Source of the DNA: Spirochaetaceae bacterium
GTDB taxonomy: Bacteria > Spirochaetota > Spirochaetia > SZUA-6 > Bin103
DNA: 64,000 nt
Assembly: GCA_028821475.1 (NCBI GenBank)
Contig: JAPPGB010000071.1
Location: forward strand, 1-64,000
Reading direction: 5' to 3'
Made by a program: the position numbers and the translations under genes. The notes under the pieces were generated by a model. It worked only from the letters and a program-made list of their open reading frames with translations. It had not been told where the DNA came from and did not search any database. Below are positions 45,618 to 54,246 of the stretch, piece by piece; the stretch's first letter is position 1, and each line of letters starts with the position of its first letter.

Positions 45618-46121
45618 ATGTTTTCGATCAACCACTACTGCCTCATCGTCACCGACCTGGAGCGCTCGCTCGCCTTCTACCGCGACGTGCTGGGCATGAG
45701 CCTGCGCTCGCGGGTCACGCGCACGGAAGACATCGCCACCGCCATCGCGCACCCCGGCATCACCATGCACAACGCCATCCTGTACCACGCGGATTCGCCG
45801 CACCCGGCGCTGGAGCTGATCCAGTACGAGCCGGCCGGCGCCAAGGTGGACCTGCAAATCGCCAATCCCGGCACCTCCCACATCGCCTTCGACGTGGCCG
45901 ACATCCACGCCGCCGTGGCCCACCTGCGCGCGCACGGCGTGCCGGTGGTGTCCGCCCCCGTGCACCTGGAACCCAACCCCGACACCGGCGCCCGCGGCGG
46001 CACCATCGCCTACTTCAGCGACCCCGACGGCATCTCCCTCGAACTCTACCAAGCCCCGGATCCACAGGCCGCACCTCCCGCAGGCCAGGAACGCCTCGGT
46101 GCACCCGGAGTTCCCGGATGA
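45618..46121 (+). CDS. VOC-superfamily (glyoxalase/extradiol-like) protein
   Basis: A 167-residue VOC-fold metalloenzyme: INHYCLIVTDLERSLAFYRDVLGM begins it, and metal ligands include the early H, H in TSHIAFDV, and the late E in GISLELYQ. GGAGGAG precedes ATG 45618 by a good distance. It ends the plus-strand catabolic operon. Possible roles are epimerase, lyase or ring-cleaving dioxygenase. Confidence 0.88.
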   Translation: MFSINHYCLIVTDLERSLAFYRDVLGMSLRSRVTRTEDIATAIAHPGITMHNAILYHADSPHPALELIQYEPAGAKVDLQIANPGTSHIAFDVADIHAAVAHLRAHGVPVVSAPVHLEPNPDTGARGGTIAYFSDPDGISLELYQAPDPQAAPPAGQERLGAPGVPG

Positions 46122-46274
46122 CGTACGATCAGATGGTCGAACGTGGCTCAGGAGCGTACTCTTTGGTATCCGCACGAAGCAGGATCGCCGTGTACGGCCG
46201 ACACATCCGGCTCGTCGTTCCTCCATCGCGCGGACCACTTCGGTACAGCAATAGAACCTGATAGGAGCGAAAGT

Positions 46275-46924
46275 ATGGAGAATAGCCCCGCAGCAACCGA
46301 AAGACGTCCCGTTTGGTTCGTGGGGGCCGCGTTTGGCGGTCATGACGACCAAACCGACCGGTTCCTGAGGGACGGTATCTGGGTGAACGGCCACACTGAC
46401 AAATTCATCGACGATGTTAAGTCGATAGCCGTCGGTGACAAGATCGTGATCAAGTCATCCTATACCAAAAACACGATCTGCCGTTCGACAACCGTGGACA
46501 CTCCGTGTCGACAATGAGGATCAAAGCCGTTGGCGAGGTGACTGAAAACGTAGGAGATGGACGTCACCTGAGAGTCGGCTGGAGGGAACTGGATCCGCCG
46601 CGCGAGTGGTACTTCTATACGAATCTGAAAACCGTATGGAAGGTCCAACAAGGGTCCGGTGCGCAGCCACAAGCAGCGGCTGCGCTCATCCGCTTTGCAC
46701 TCTCGGGCGAAGACCAAGACATCGAGAGCTTTCGGAATCTACCATTCTGGAAGAAGCGATTTGGAAGCGATGGTGCCCAGTTCAGATGGACGCCATTCTA
46801 CTCCGAAATGGCCGATAAACTCATACGGTATCGATCTGACCGTAGCTCTTTGATATCTGGAATCGCGGAAATCTCTGACAGATTGAGCAATAGATTTCCT
46901 CCGATTCATGACAAGTACAAGTAG
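46275..46924 (+). pseudogene. Frameshifted N-terminal remnant of McrB-like protein
   Basis: The first frame (46275-46517) encodes WFVGAAFGGHDDQTDRF...GDKIVIKSSYTK, and a second frame then continues HDLPFDNRGHSVSTMRIKAVGEV...REWYFYTNLKTVW...DIESFRNLPFWKKRFG to a stop at 46924. Together they match the sensor domain found at the N-terminus of some McrB-type restriction ATPases. The switch needs one extra A in the AAAAA run at 46467-46471. The AAA domain that should follow is missing. A good ribosome site (TAGGAGCG) is still present. Confidence 0.7.
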
Positions 46925-47763
46925 CATGCCGGTTCGAGGTTCTTACGGTCGACACGCCCCGCAACCGTTTCGTGCGCGGAGCCCTGCAGCGGTTGACGAG
47001 GGTGATACGGAGGCCCGCATTGGTGTCGCGATGCACCGCGGCGGATGCACGCCTGGAACGCGCTGGTGTGAGCGCCGATCTGGTACTCGACCATCCTCGA
47101 GGTCGCAGTGCCGTTGTCGCGGAGTTGCGCGGGCGCTTGGACCCCGAGGATCGAAGAATGTTGGCCGCCGCTGAACTGTCGTTCAGCCTCGCGCTGCCCA
47201 CCGAGTCGGCCGGGAGATTGTCCTTGGCGTCACCGGATCGGGATGAGGCCTGGGCCAGGCGGTTGTTCGAGGCGGCCGTCGGCGGGTTCTATGACGTAGT
47301 CTTGTCGGCGGAGGGCTGGATTACACGGACCGGGAGCCACCAGTGGTGGCCCGTGGAACACGACACGTATGGATTACGAGATCTCCTACCATCAATGGAG
47401 GTGGACATCATTCTCGACCGGCGCGACATCGAACAGCCGAGTCGGGAACGTCGAATTCTCATCGACACGAAATTCACTTCGATCCTGACTCCAAGTCGTT
47501 TCCGGCGGGAGACATTCAGAAGCGGTTACGTCTACCAGATCTATTCGTACCTGAGGTCTCAGGAGGAGGACGGAGACCCGCTGTCTCGCGGTGCGACGGG
47601 GATGTTGCTTCACCCCGCGGTGGAAGGAGACGACGTCTTCGAGTCAGGGGTGATCCAGGGACATGAGGTGCGCTTCGCGACGGTCAATCTCGCGGCCTCC
47701 AGCCGAACGATTCGCGAGAGGCTCCTTTCTGTCGTGAGCGAGGAAGGTGCGGGCTCCCACTAA
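46912..47763 (+). pseudogene. C-terminal remnant of McrC-like restriction nuclease
   Basis: An open frame from just after a TGA at 46909 with no proper start. It encodes CRFEVLTVDTPRNRFVRGALQ, then LFEAAVGGFYDVVL, LLPSMEVDIILD, ILIDTKFTSIL and YVYQIYSYL, which is the McrC nuclease domain with its PD-(D/E)XK residues. Relatives are roughly 100-150 residues longer at the N-terminus. It begins where the McrB remnant ends, so a single deletion probably removed the McrB ATPase and the McrC head. GTG 46972 could allow translation of the rest. Confidence 0.72.
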
Positions 47764-47870
47764 CCGGCTGGGTTTCGTGCAGCTTGGTGCTACATTCCCC
47801 AGACCGTGACCGGTGTGCCGTCGTATCGTGGCAGTCTTCGGCGGTTGGGTCACGACGTGTTGACCATCCA

Positions 47871-48072
47871 GCCACCGCACTGCCATGCGCGAGGCGTCCC
47901 ACCGCTGCCGGCGCCACCCCGGCCGCGCGTGAGCCGGCGCAGCCCGTCCAGCGCTTGGTGCTCCGGGGCCGCCAACGTGGACGGCACCTTGGCGGTGTGA
48001 GCCGCGCCCCGCCATCGTCGACCAGTGTCGGGTCGGTATAGGTGCCGCCGACATCGACATGTGCGCGGTAGA
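47871..48072 (-). pseudogene. 5' fragment of a second hyuA gene
   Basis: About 200 bp closely resembles 33902-34107, covering roughly the first 69 codons of hyuA. It reads VYRAHVDVGGTYTD at the start and later GVAPAAVGRLAHGSAVA. Small deletions throw the middle out of frame, the start ATG is changed, and the match stops abruptly. It is clearly a dead copy. Confidence 0.8.
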
Positions 48073-48089
48073 CGAGCTTGTCAGGAGAC

Positions 48090-48260
48090 GTCACCCCGAC
48101 AGCCCGCGCCGCACTTCGTCCGCATCTACCGCGAGCGCCGCAGTGATGGCCTCGGCATCCTGTCCCAGGCTACGCAGGCGGCGGATCGCCTGCGTGAGCA
48201 ACGCGCGCCGCTCCTGCTCCGCCTGTTGTTGAGCCTGCTCCGCCCGCTGCGCCCGGCAGG
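48090..48260 (-). pseudogene. C-terminal tail of an unidentified coiled-coil protein
   Basis: An open minus-strand frame ending in TGA at 48090 that has no start (a TAG precedes it). It encodes RAEQAQQQAEQERRALLTQA followed by LGQDAEAITAALAVDADEVRRGL. The glutamine/glutamate-rich helix and the closing helix pair resemble the C-terminus of Rpn/PD-(D/E)XK transposase-like nucleases. Identity is a guess. Confidence 0.4.
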
Positions 48261-48718
48261 ACTATCCCACGCTACGAAACCGCGGTCTGTCAGGCGCCGC
48301 CTCGTCGCCGCCTCATCGATTCTGGCGAGCTGCACCTGATCCGCGGTTTCTCATGCCACGATTCACGTGAGCCGGTACGGTCACTCCGTGACAGGGAAGA
48401 CGATGAAAACCGATGCCCGAGCATCGCCCACCAGCCGGCTTTTTCGGACCAGCCTACGGTCAGCGAACGGTTCGCCGTGGGCCAAGCGCCTGAAAAAAAG
48501 TCGAGAAAATCGCTGGCTGCGGGCCTCAGGGGGTTGACACGGTTTTGGGCGCGCGAATGGACCACGTCCCCGACCCCGCCTGTTCCGCTCCCCTTGGCGC
48601 CCTCAGCGCGCGCTCTCGGCCCGCCGCGTCCGGGTCTGGCCCGCAAAGCCCAAATCGGACGGGCGGCTCGTCCACGGGCCGGCACGGGGCCACCGAATAC
48701 CGGGTGTACCATGGCGGC

Positions 48719-50383
48719 ATGGCACCTGACACCTATACGCTGCCGCGCCCGCCGACGCCGTCAGCGCGGCCTGAACCGGCAGCCACCGACCCGGCCGCGA
48801 CCGCGGCCACCACCGCTCCGAGAACGCCCGGCACGAGCGAGACTGCGACGGTCGCCGTTGCCGACAGCGCAGCGCCGGCCCCGGAGGCACCCCGCGACCT
48901 GAATCAGCTCGGCAACCGCATCGCCGAGCTGTCGGCGCGCATCCAGGCCGCCACCTACGAGTTGCTGTGCGACCTGCGCGAGTTCGACCGCCACCACGGC
49001 TGGGAGGGCTTCCGTTCCTGCGCCCACTGGCTCAACTGGCGCACCGGCCTCGACCTCGGCGCCGCCCGCGAGAAGCTGCGCGTGGCCGCTGCGCTGGCCG
49101 ATCTCAACCACCTCTCCGCGGCCATGGCCTGCGGTCGGCTGTCCTACTCCATCGTACGCGCCCTGACTCGAGTGGCCACCGCCGACAACGAGGCACGGCT
49201 GATTGCCGTGGCCTGCTGTGCCACCGCGGCGCAGGTGGAGCGGCTGGTGCGGGGGTGGCGGCAGGCGGACCGGGAGGCGCAGCCGGACGCCGAGCAGGTG
49301 CGGCTGGAACGGCGCACGCTGAGCACGCGGGTGGACGAGGACGGCATGGTGGTGCTGCGGGCGCGGCTCACGCCTGAGGTAGGCGCGGTAGTGCTGCGGG
49401 CCGTGGAGGCGGCCCTGGAGCAGGTGCCGGCGGCGGAGGAGGAGGATGCCGCCGGCGGCGACGAGGCGAGCATCGCGCAGCGGCGCGCGGATGCGCTGGG
49501 GCTGGTGGCCGAGAGCGCGCTGGCGGGCGGCCTTGATCCGGGCAGCAGCGGCGACCGCTTCCAGGTGACGGTGCACGTGGAGGCTGACGGGCTTTGCTGC
49601 CGAGAGGCCGCCGCGGCCCCGCGGCACGTTTCCGCGGAAATTGCGCCGGGCAGCGAGGCAGCCTGCGCACCGGCGGCAGCGTCACTGGACGGGGTGGCGG
49701 AGCAAGTGTCCATCGAGCACGCGGAGGAACTACCGGCCACCGAGGCGACGCCCGACCGCGACCCGGCGGTCCCGATGCCTGGCCCCGACGCCGGGCAGGC
49801 GGTGATCGAACAAGCAGGGGGCATCCACGTCGGCAAGGAGGCAGCGCGCCGCGTCGCCTGCGATGCCGGCCTCGTGGAGCTGCGCCACGGCGCCGACGGC
49901 GAGGTGCTCGACGTGGGCCGCAGGACCCGCACCGTCCCGACCGCGCTGCGCCGTGCCCTGCAGAGCAGGGATCGCAACCAGTGCCAGTTCCCCGGCTGCG
50001 AGTCCCGCCACTGCGACGCCCATCACGTCATGCACTGGGCCGACGGCGGGGAGACGCAGCTCTTCAACTTGGTCAGTCTCTGCCGGCTCCACCACCGCGC
50101 CGTGCACGAACAGGGCTTTCGGGTCGTTGCCGGAGACACCGATGGGGAGTTTCGGTTCCTGCGCCCGGACGGCGAGCCGCTGCCGGCGGTGCCACCGGCG
50201 CCGCGCTGGGACGGTGTCGGGCCGCCACTGGCGCCGACCGTGGAGCGCCTGGCGGCGGCCGGCATCAGCATCGGTCCGCACACCGCTACTCCCGAGTGGT
50301 TCGGCGAATCGCTGAACGTGGCGGCGGCGCTCGACGTGCTGTGGGAGCCGCCCGTGGCGGCGGCGCGCGGCGGCGCTCCCTGA
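48719..50383 (+). CDS. DUF222/HNH endonuclease family protein (13E12 type)
   Basis: A 554-residue protein. After about 60 proline/alanine-rich residues comes the DUF222 helical domain (NRIAELSARIQAATYELLCDL, LARVATADNE-like). The C-terminal HNH nuclease motif is CQFPGCESRHCDAHHVMHWADGG...NLVSLCRLHHRAVHEQG. A variable acidic linker of about 110 residues separates the two. The family is abundant in actinobacteria and is considered mobile or selfish in character. The ATG at 48719 places the start just before the disordered region. Confidence 0.87.
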   Translation: MAPDTYTLPRPPTPSARPEPAATDPAATAATTAPRTPGTSETATVAVADSAAPAPEAPRDLNQLGNRIAELSARIQAATYELLCDLREFDRHHGWEGFRSCAHWLNWRTGLDLGAAREKLRVAAALADLNHLSAAMACGRLSYSIVRALTRVATADNEARLIAVACCATAAQVERLVRGWRQADREAQPDAEQVRLERRTLSTRVDEDGMVVLRARLTPEVGAVVLRAVEAALEQVPAAEEEDAAGGDEASIAQRRADALGLVAESALAGGLDPGSSGDRFQVTVHVEADGLCCREAAAAPRHVSAEIAPGSEAACAPAAASLDGVAEQVSIEHAEELPATEATPDRDPAVPMPGPDAGQAVIEQAGGIHVGKEAARRVACDAGLVELRHGADGEVLDVGRRTRTVPTALRRALQSRDRNQCQFPGCESRHCDAHHVMHWADGGETQLFNLVSLCRLHHRAVHEQGFRVVAGDTDGEFRFLRPDGEPLPAVPPAPRWDGVGPPLAPTVERLAAAGISIGPHTATPEWFGESLNVAAALDVLWEPPVAAARGGAP

Positions 50384-50546
50384 GGGACCCGCGAACTGGA
50401 GGTGCAGCGCGGCGAGGATGAGCAGCGCGCCCGCGATGGAGACTGCCTCCAGGGATTTTCAGTCCTCATCAGCATGGGATCGTCCTGTCGACCGGCTGCG
50501 CTCGGTTGACCGCGCGGGGCGGGTTCCCTAGGATTGCCGCCATTCC

Positions 50547-51500
50547 ATGGCGGACCTGCGCGCGGCACAGCAACTGACCCGGACGCGGCCATCCACGTGG
50601 CAGCGCGCCGTGCGCGTGCTGCGCAAGGACCGTTATCTCTACCTGATCTTCCTGCTGCCGTTCCTGTACTTCCTGGTGTTCCACTACCTGCCGATCTACG
50701 GCGTCATCATCGCGTTCAAGAACTACAAGGTGGCGTTCGGCATCTGGGGCTCCAAGTGGGTCGGCCTGCAGTACTTCATCGAGTTCCTGACCGATCCCTA
50801 CGCCTGGAAGCTGATCCGCAACACCATGCTGCTGTCGTTCTACAGCATCGTCTTCGGCTTTCCGATACCGATCATCCTGGCGCTGCTGCTCAACGAGCTG
50901 CAGATCTCCTGGTTCAAGCGCGTGGTGCAGACGGTCAGCTACCTGCCGCACTTCATCTCCGTGGTGGTGGTGGCCGGCATGGTCGTGAACTTCCTGTCCA
51001 GCGACGGCCTGGTGAACCGCATCATCGTGGCGCTCGGCGGCGAGTCGTTCCCGTGGCTGATGCAGCCGCGCTGGTTTCCGGGCATCTACGTCATCTCCGG
51101 CATCTGGCAGCACGCCGGCTGGAGTTCCATCATCTACCTGGCAGCCCTGTCGGCGATCGATCCGGAACTGTACGAGGCGGCCACCATCGACGGCGCCGGC
51201 CGCTTCCAGCAGATGCGCCACATCACTCTGCCCGGCATCGCCCCCACCATCACCATCCTGCTGATCCTGGATCTCGGGCGCATCATGTCGGTCGGCTGGG
51301 AGAAGATCCTGCTGCTGTACACCGGCGCCACCTACGAGACCGCCGACGTGCTGCAGACCTACATCTACCGCCGCGGCCTGGAGGGCGCCGACTTCAGCTA
51401 CGCCACCGCGGTGGGCGTGTTCCAGGGGCTGGTGGGCCTGGCGTTCGTGGTCGGCGCCAACTACCTGTCGCGCCGGCTGTCGGATACCAGCCTGTGGTAA
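50547..51500 (+). CDS. LplB-type sugar ABC transporter permease
   Basis: A 317-residue permease of the LplB type, close in length and layout to that at 2093-3043 (SGIWQHAGWSSIIYLAAL matches the same place in the other copy). The docking loop is LYEAATIDGAGRFQQM. It overlaps the YtcP-type partner by 7 bp. It belongs to a three-gene importer with the binding protein at 52438. Confidence 0.92.
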   Translation: MADLRAAQQLTRTRPSTWQRAVRVLRKDRYLYLIFLLPFLYFLVFHYLPIYGVIIAFKNYKVAFGIWGSKWVGLQYFIEFLTDPYAWKLIRNTMLLSFYSIVFGFPIPIILALLLNELQISWFKRVVQTVSYLPHFISVVVVAGMVVNFLSSDGLVNRIIVALGGESFPWLMQPRWFPGIYVISGIWQHAGWSSIIYLAALSAIDPELYEAATIDGAGRFQQMRHITLPGIAPTITILLILDLGRIMSVGWEKILLLYTGATYETADVLQTYIYRRGLEGADFSYATAVGVFQGLVGLAFVVGANYLSRRLSDTSLW

Positions 51501-52396
51501 CCACGCGCCTGCGCACCGCGTTCAGCGACCGCTCGCTCGGCTCGTACTCGTTCGACATCGTCAACGTGGTGCTGCTGCTCGGGGTGGTGTTCGTGACCCT
51601 CTACCCGATGTACTACATCCTCATCGTGTCGTTCTCCGACGGCAAGGAGGTGCTGCTCGGGCGGGTGCGCTTCTGGCCGCGCGGCCTCAACCTGCAGTCG
51701 TACCAGATGGTGCTGCGCGACGACACGGTGATCCGCTCGCTGTTCAACTCGATCCTGTACACCTCGGTCGGCACCGCCATCAACCTGGTGCTGTCCACCC
51801 TGTGCGCCTACCCGCTGGCGCGGCGCGACTTCTCGGGGCGCAAGCTGCTGACCCTGTACGTGGCGATCACGATGTTCTTCCAGGGCGGGCTGATCCCACT
51901 CTACCTGGTGGTGCTGCAGCTCGGCCTGCTCGACACCATGTGGGCGATCGTGCTGGTGCCGGCGATCAACCAGTTCTACATGTTCATCATGCGCACCTAC
52001 TTCCAGGGCCAGCCGACGGCGCTGCACGAGGCGGCGATCATCGACGGTGCCAACGACATCCAGATCCTGGCGCGCATCGTGGTGCCGCTCGCCAAGCCGA
52101 TCATGGCCACCATGCTGCTGTTCTACGCCGTCCAACACTGGAACAGCTTCTTCCACGCGCTGATATTCCTCACCGAGAAGCGCCTCTACCCGCTGCAACT
52201 GATCCTGCGCAGCGTGGTGGTCGAGGCCACCTTCGAGCAGATGAACGACATCGGCGCCGCCACCGACTTCATGGTGCTGGAGAAGACCATCCGGTTCTCG
52301 GTGATCATGGTATCGACACTGCCGATTCTGTTGGTGTATCCCTTCCTGCAGAAATATTTCGTGAAGGGCGTCATGATCGGCGCCCTGAAGGGATAA
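51494..52396 (+). CDS. YtcP-type sugar ABC transporter permease
   Basis: A 300-residue MalG-like permease. The GTG start at 51494 lies within the end of the preceding gene. The docking loop is LHEAAIIDGANDIQI, and the C-terminus FVKGVMIGALKG is the YtcP-type ending. It is a paralogue of the gene at 3037-3969. No ATPase gene is nearby. Confidence 0.9.
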   Translation: MVTTRLRTAFSDRSLGSYSFDIVNVVLLLGVVFVTLYPMYYILIVSFSDGKEVLLGRVRFWPRGLNLQSYQMVLRDDTVIRSLFNSILYTSVGTAINLVLSTLCAYPLARRDFSGRKLLTLYVAITMFFQGGLIPLYLVVLQLGLLDTMWAIVLVPAINQFYMFIMRTYFQGQPTALHEAAIIDGANDIQILARIVVPLAKPIMATMLLFYAVQHWNSFFHALIFLTEKRLYPLQLILRSVVVEATFEQMNDIGAATDFMVLEKTIRFSVIMVSTLPILLVYPFLQKYFVKGVMIGALKG

Positions 52397-52437
52397 CGAC
52401 CCCAATCGCGCGCGACGAGCGCGCCAAAGGAGATTTC

Positions 52438-53955
52438 ATGAGGTTTTCGTTCGTTGCGGCGGGGCTGGCCCTGCTGCTCGTTTCCGGCATGGTGTGGGCC
52501 GCCGGCGAGGAAGAGGGCGCCGCGTCCGAGCGCGTCACCATCACCTTCATGCGGCCCGAGCACCCGTCGTCGCCGATCCACACCGACGCACCGGTGTACG
52601 AGGCGATCCGCGAGGCGCTCAACATCGACCTGCAGATCGAGGCGATCCCCAGCGGCGACTACAACGCCAAGGTGCAGTTGCTGCTCGGCACCGCCCAGTT
52701 GCCCGACATCGCGCGGCTGCGGCAGCGGCAGGTGAACGACTTCGCCGACTCCGGCGTGTTCCTGCCGCTCAACGAGCCGCTCAAGAACCAGGCGCCGGAC
52801 CTTTGGACGTACATCGACGCCATACCCGACGCCAAGAAGACGTTCATCGACGGCACCATGTACTACGTGCCGCAGATGGACTCCTTCCAGAAGCTGCTCG
52901 CCCCGATCCCGATGATCCGGCACGACCTGCTCGACGACACGGGACAGGAGATGCCCGACACCTTCGACGAGCTGTACGAGACGCTGGCCAACTTCAAGCG
53001 CGAATTCCCGGACTCGCAGCCGTGGACCGTGCGCGGCGGCACCCGCAACCTGCTCAACCGTGCCGCGTTCCCGATGGGCATGGGCTGGGGCATTCACTGG
53101 CAGCCCGGCGAGCAGCGCTGGGTGTACGGCACCGTCAAGCCCGAATTCAAGGCGATCCTGGAGTACTTTCGCAACGCGTACGTCGACGGCGTGCTGGACC
53201 CCGACTTCGCCATCAACTCTTCCAGCCAGTGGCACGAGAAGCTGGGCTCCGGCAAGTCGCTGTTCTACTACGACAACATGACCTTCGGCCTGAACTACAC
53301 GCTCAGCCTGCGCCAAGTGAAGCCGGACGCGCTGTTCTGGCCGGTCCCGGTGATGGAGAACTCGTTCGGATCGCGGCAGAACTTCTCCTATCCGCGCCAC
53401 TGGCTGTCCAGCGGCTTCACGGTGGCCGCCAAGAGCAACCACCACGACCGCATCATGGAGCTGTTCAACTGGATGGCCCACGGCGACGGCTTGCTGATCA
53501 CCAATTGGGGCATCGAAGGCGAGCACTGGCACCGCGTCAACGGCGAGATCGAGGCCTTGCCGGAGGTGCTGGACACCTACCGCGGCGCCTCCGACCCGCA
53601 GCGCGCGATGCGTTCCTCGATCGGTACCGGCCTGCTGCAGTTCTGCCTGATCGTCGACCAGAAGCCGATCTACTACTATGATCCGCCGGAGGTCTCCGAC
53701 TGGTACGCGCAGGTGCAGGCCGACCCCAACATGCACCTGCCGGTGCTGCCGCCGCCCTTCAACGAGGAAGAGCGCGAGCGGCTCAAGCGCCTGATCACCG
53801 ACGTCGACAACATCCTCAACCCGGCGCTCGACGGCTTCATCGTCGGCACCGTGTCCCTGGACGAATTCGACAACGTGATGCAGCAGGCCATCGCCGCCGG
53901 CGCCGAGGAGATCGAACAGATCTACAACGCCGCCGAGGAGCGCCTGCGCTCGTAA
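52438..53955 (+). CDS. Extracellular sugar-binding protein of ABC importer
   Basis: A 505-residue LplA-like binding protein. The signal peptide MRFSFVAAGLALLLVSGMVWAAG is followed by an acidic EEEGAASE linker. ATG 52438 has AAAGGAG. It partners with the two LplB/YtcP permeases just upstream, the same order as 2093-5675, so this is a duplicated or independently acquired system of the same type. A hairpin lies 91 bp beyond the stop. Confidence 0.9.
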   Translation: MRFSFVAAGLALLLVSGMVWAAGEEEGAASERVTITFMRPEHPSSPIHTDAPVYEAIREALNIDLQIEAIPSGDYNAKVQLLLGTAQLPDIARLRQRQVNDFADSGVFLPLNEPLKNQAPDLWTYIDAIPDAKKTFIDGTMYYVPQMDSFQKLLAPIPMIRHDLLDDTGQEMPDTFDELYETLANFKREFPDSQPWTVRGGTRNLLNRAAFPMGMGWGIHWQPGEQRWVYGTVKPEFKAILEYFRNAYVDGVLDPDFAINSSSQWHEKLGSGKSLFYYDNMTFGLNYTLSLRQVKPDALFWPVPVMENSFGSRQNFSYPRHWLSSGFTVAAKSNHHDRIMELFNWMAHGDGLLITNWGIEGEHWHRVNGEIEALPEVLDTYRGASDPQRAMRSSIGTGLLQFCLIVDQKPIYYYDPPEVSDWYAQVQADPNMHLPVLPPPFNEEERERLKRLITDVDNILNPALDGFIVGTVSLDEFDNVMQQAIAAGAEEIEQIYNAAEERLRS

Positions 53956-54246
53956 ACCGAGCCACGCATCGTGGCAGTTCGGGCCGTGTGCCGGCCGGCG
54001 GCAACGCCGGTCCGCGCGGCTCTTCGGGCTGGCGAGATTTCGCAGCGAGTCCGCCGGGCGCTGCCACTCCGGCGGACTCTACCAACCGGGCCACCGGCCA
54101 AGTAGCTGGACAACAGTGCAAGAACTCAAGCGAGTGGCCCACGTTGCGCCCGCCGGTGGCCGTCATGTCCCTCGCCGTGGTATTGCGTCTCGGCGAGTCG
54201 GTGTCGGCATCGCGACGCAACTCCGTCTGTGATATACAGGAATAGC
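53956..54246. other. Intergenic region before defence pair
   Basis: No gene seen. It contains the 11-bp stem at 54047-54079 and, near its end, a GTGATATACAGGA stretch that could hold a weak -10 and the ribosome site for the ATPase at 54247. Confidence 0.45.
54047..54079 (+). terminator. Perfect 11-bp hairpin downstream of binding protein
   Basis: GAGTCCGCCGG (54047-54057) and CCGGCGGACTC (54069-54079) pair perfectly around an 11-nt loop. There is no U-run. It is the most likely transcript end for the importer operon, and may insulate the defence-like pair that follows. Confidence 0.6.

Larger units (their letters stand above)
47764..48718. other. Gene-scrap region between McrC remnant and HNH gene
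   Basis: Nearly 1 kb without an intact gene. It holds the hyuA 5' fragment (47871-48072), the tail of an unidentified coiled-coil protein (48090-48260), and the repeat shared with bases 13-65 (48394-48447). From about 48460 on I see only the leader of the HNH gene, with a TTGACA at 48534-48539 but no convincing -10. Confidence 0.55.

Noticed and set aside
54001-54100. Possible tRNA on the minus strand near the 11-bp hairpin
   Set aside because: GGTTGGTAGAGTCC looks like a D-arm and GCCGGAGTGG like a leucine tRNA start, but no acceptor stem, anticodon arm or T-arm can be completed in order.
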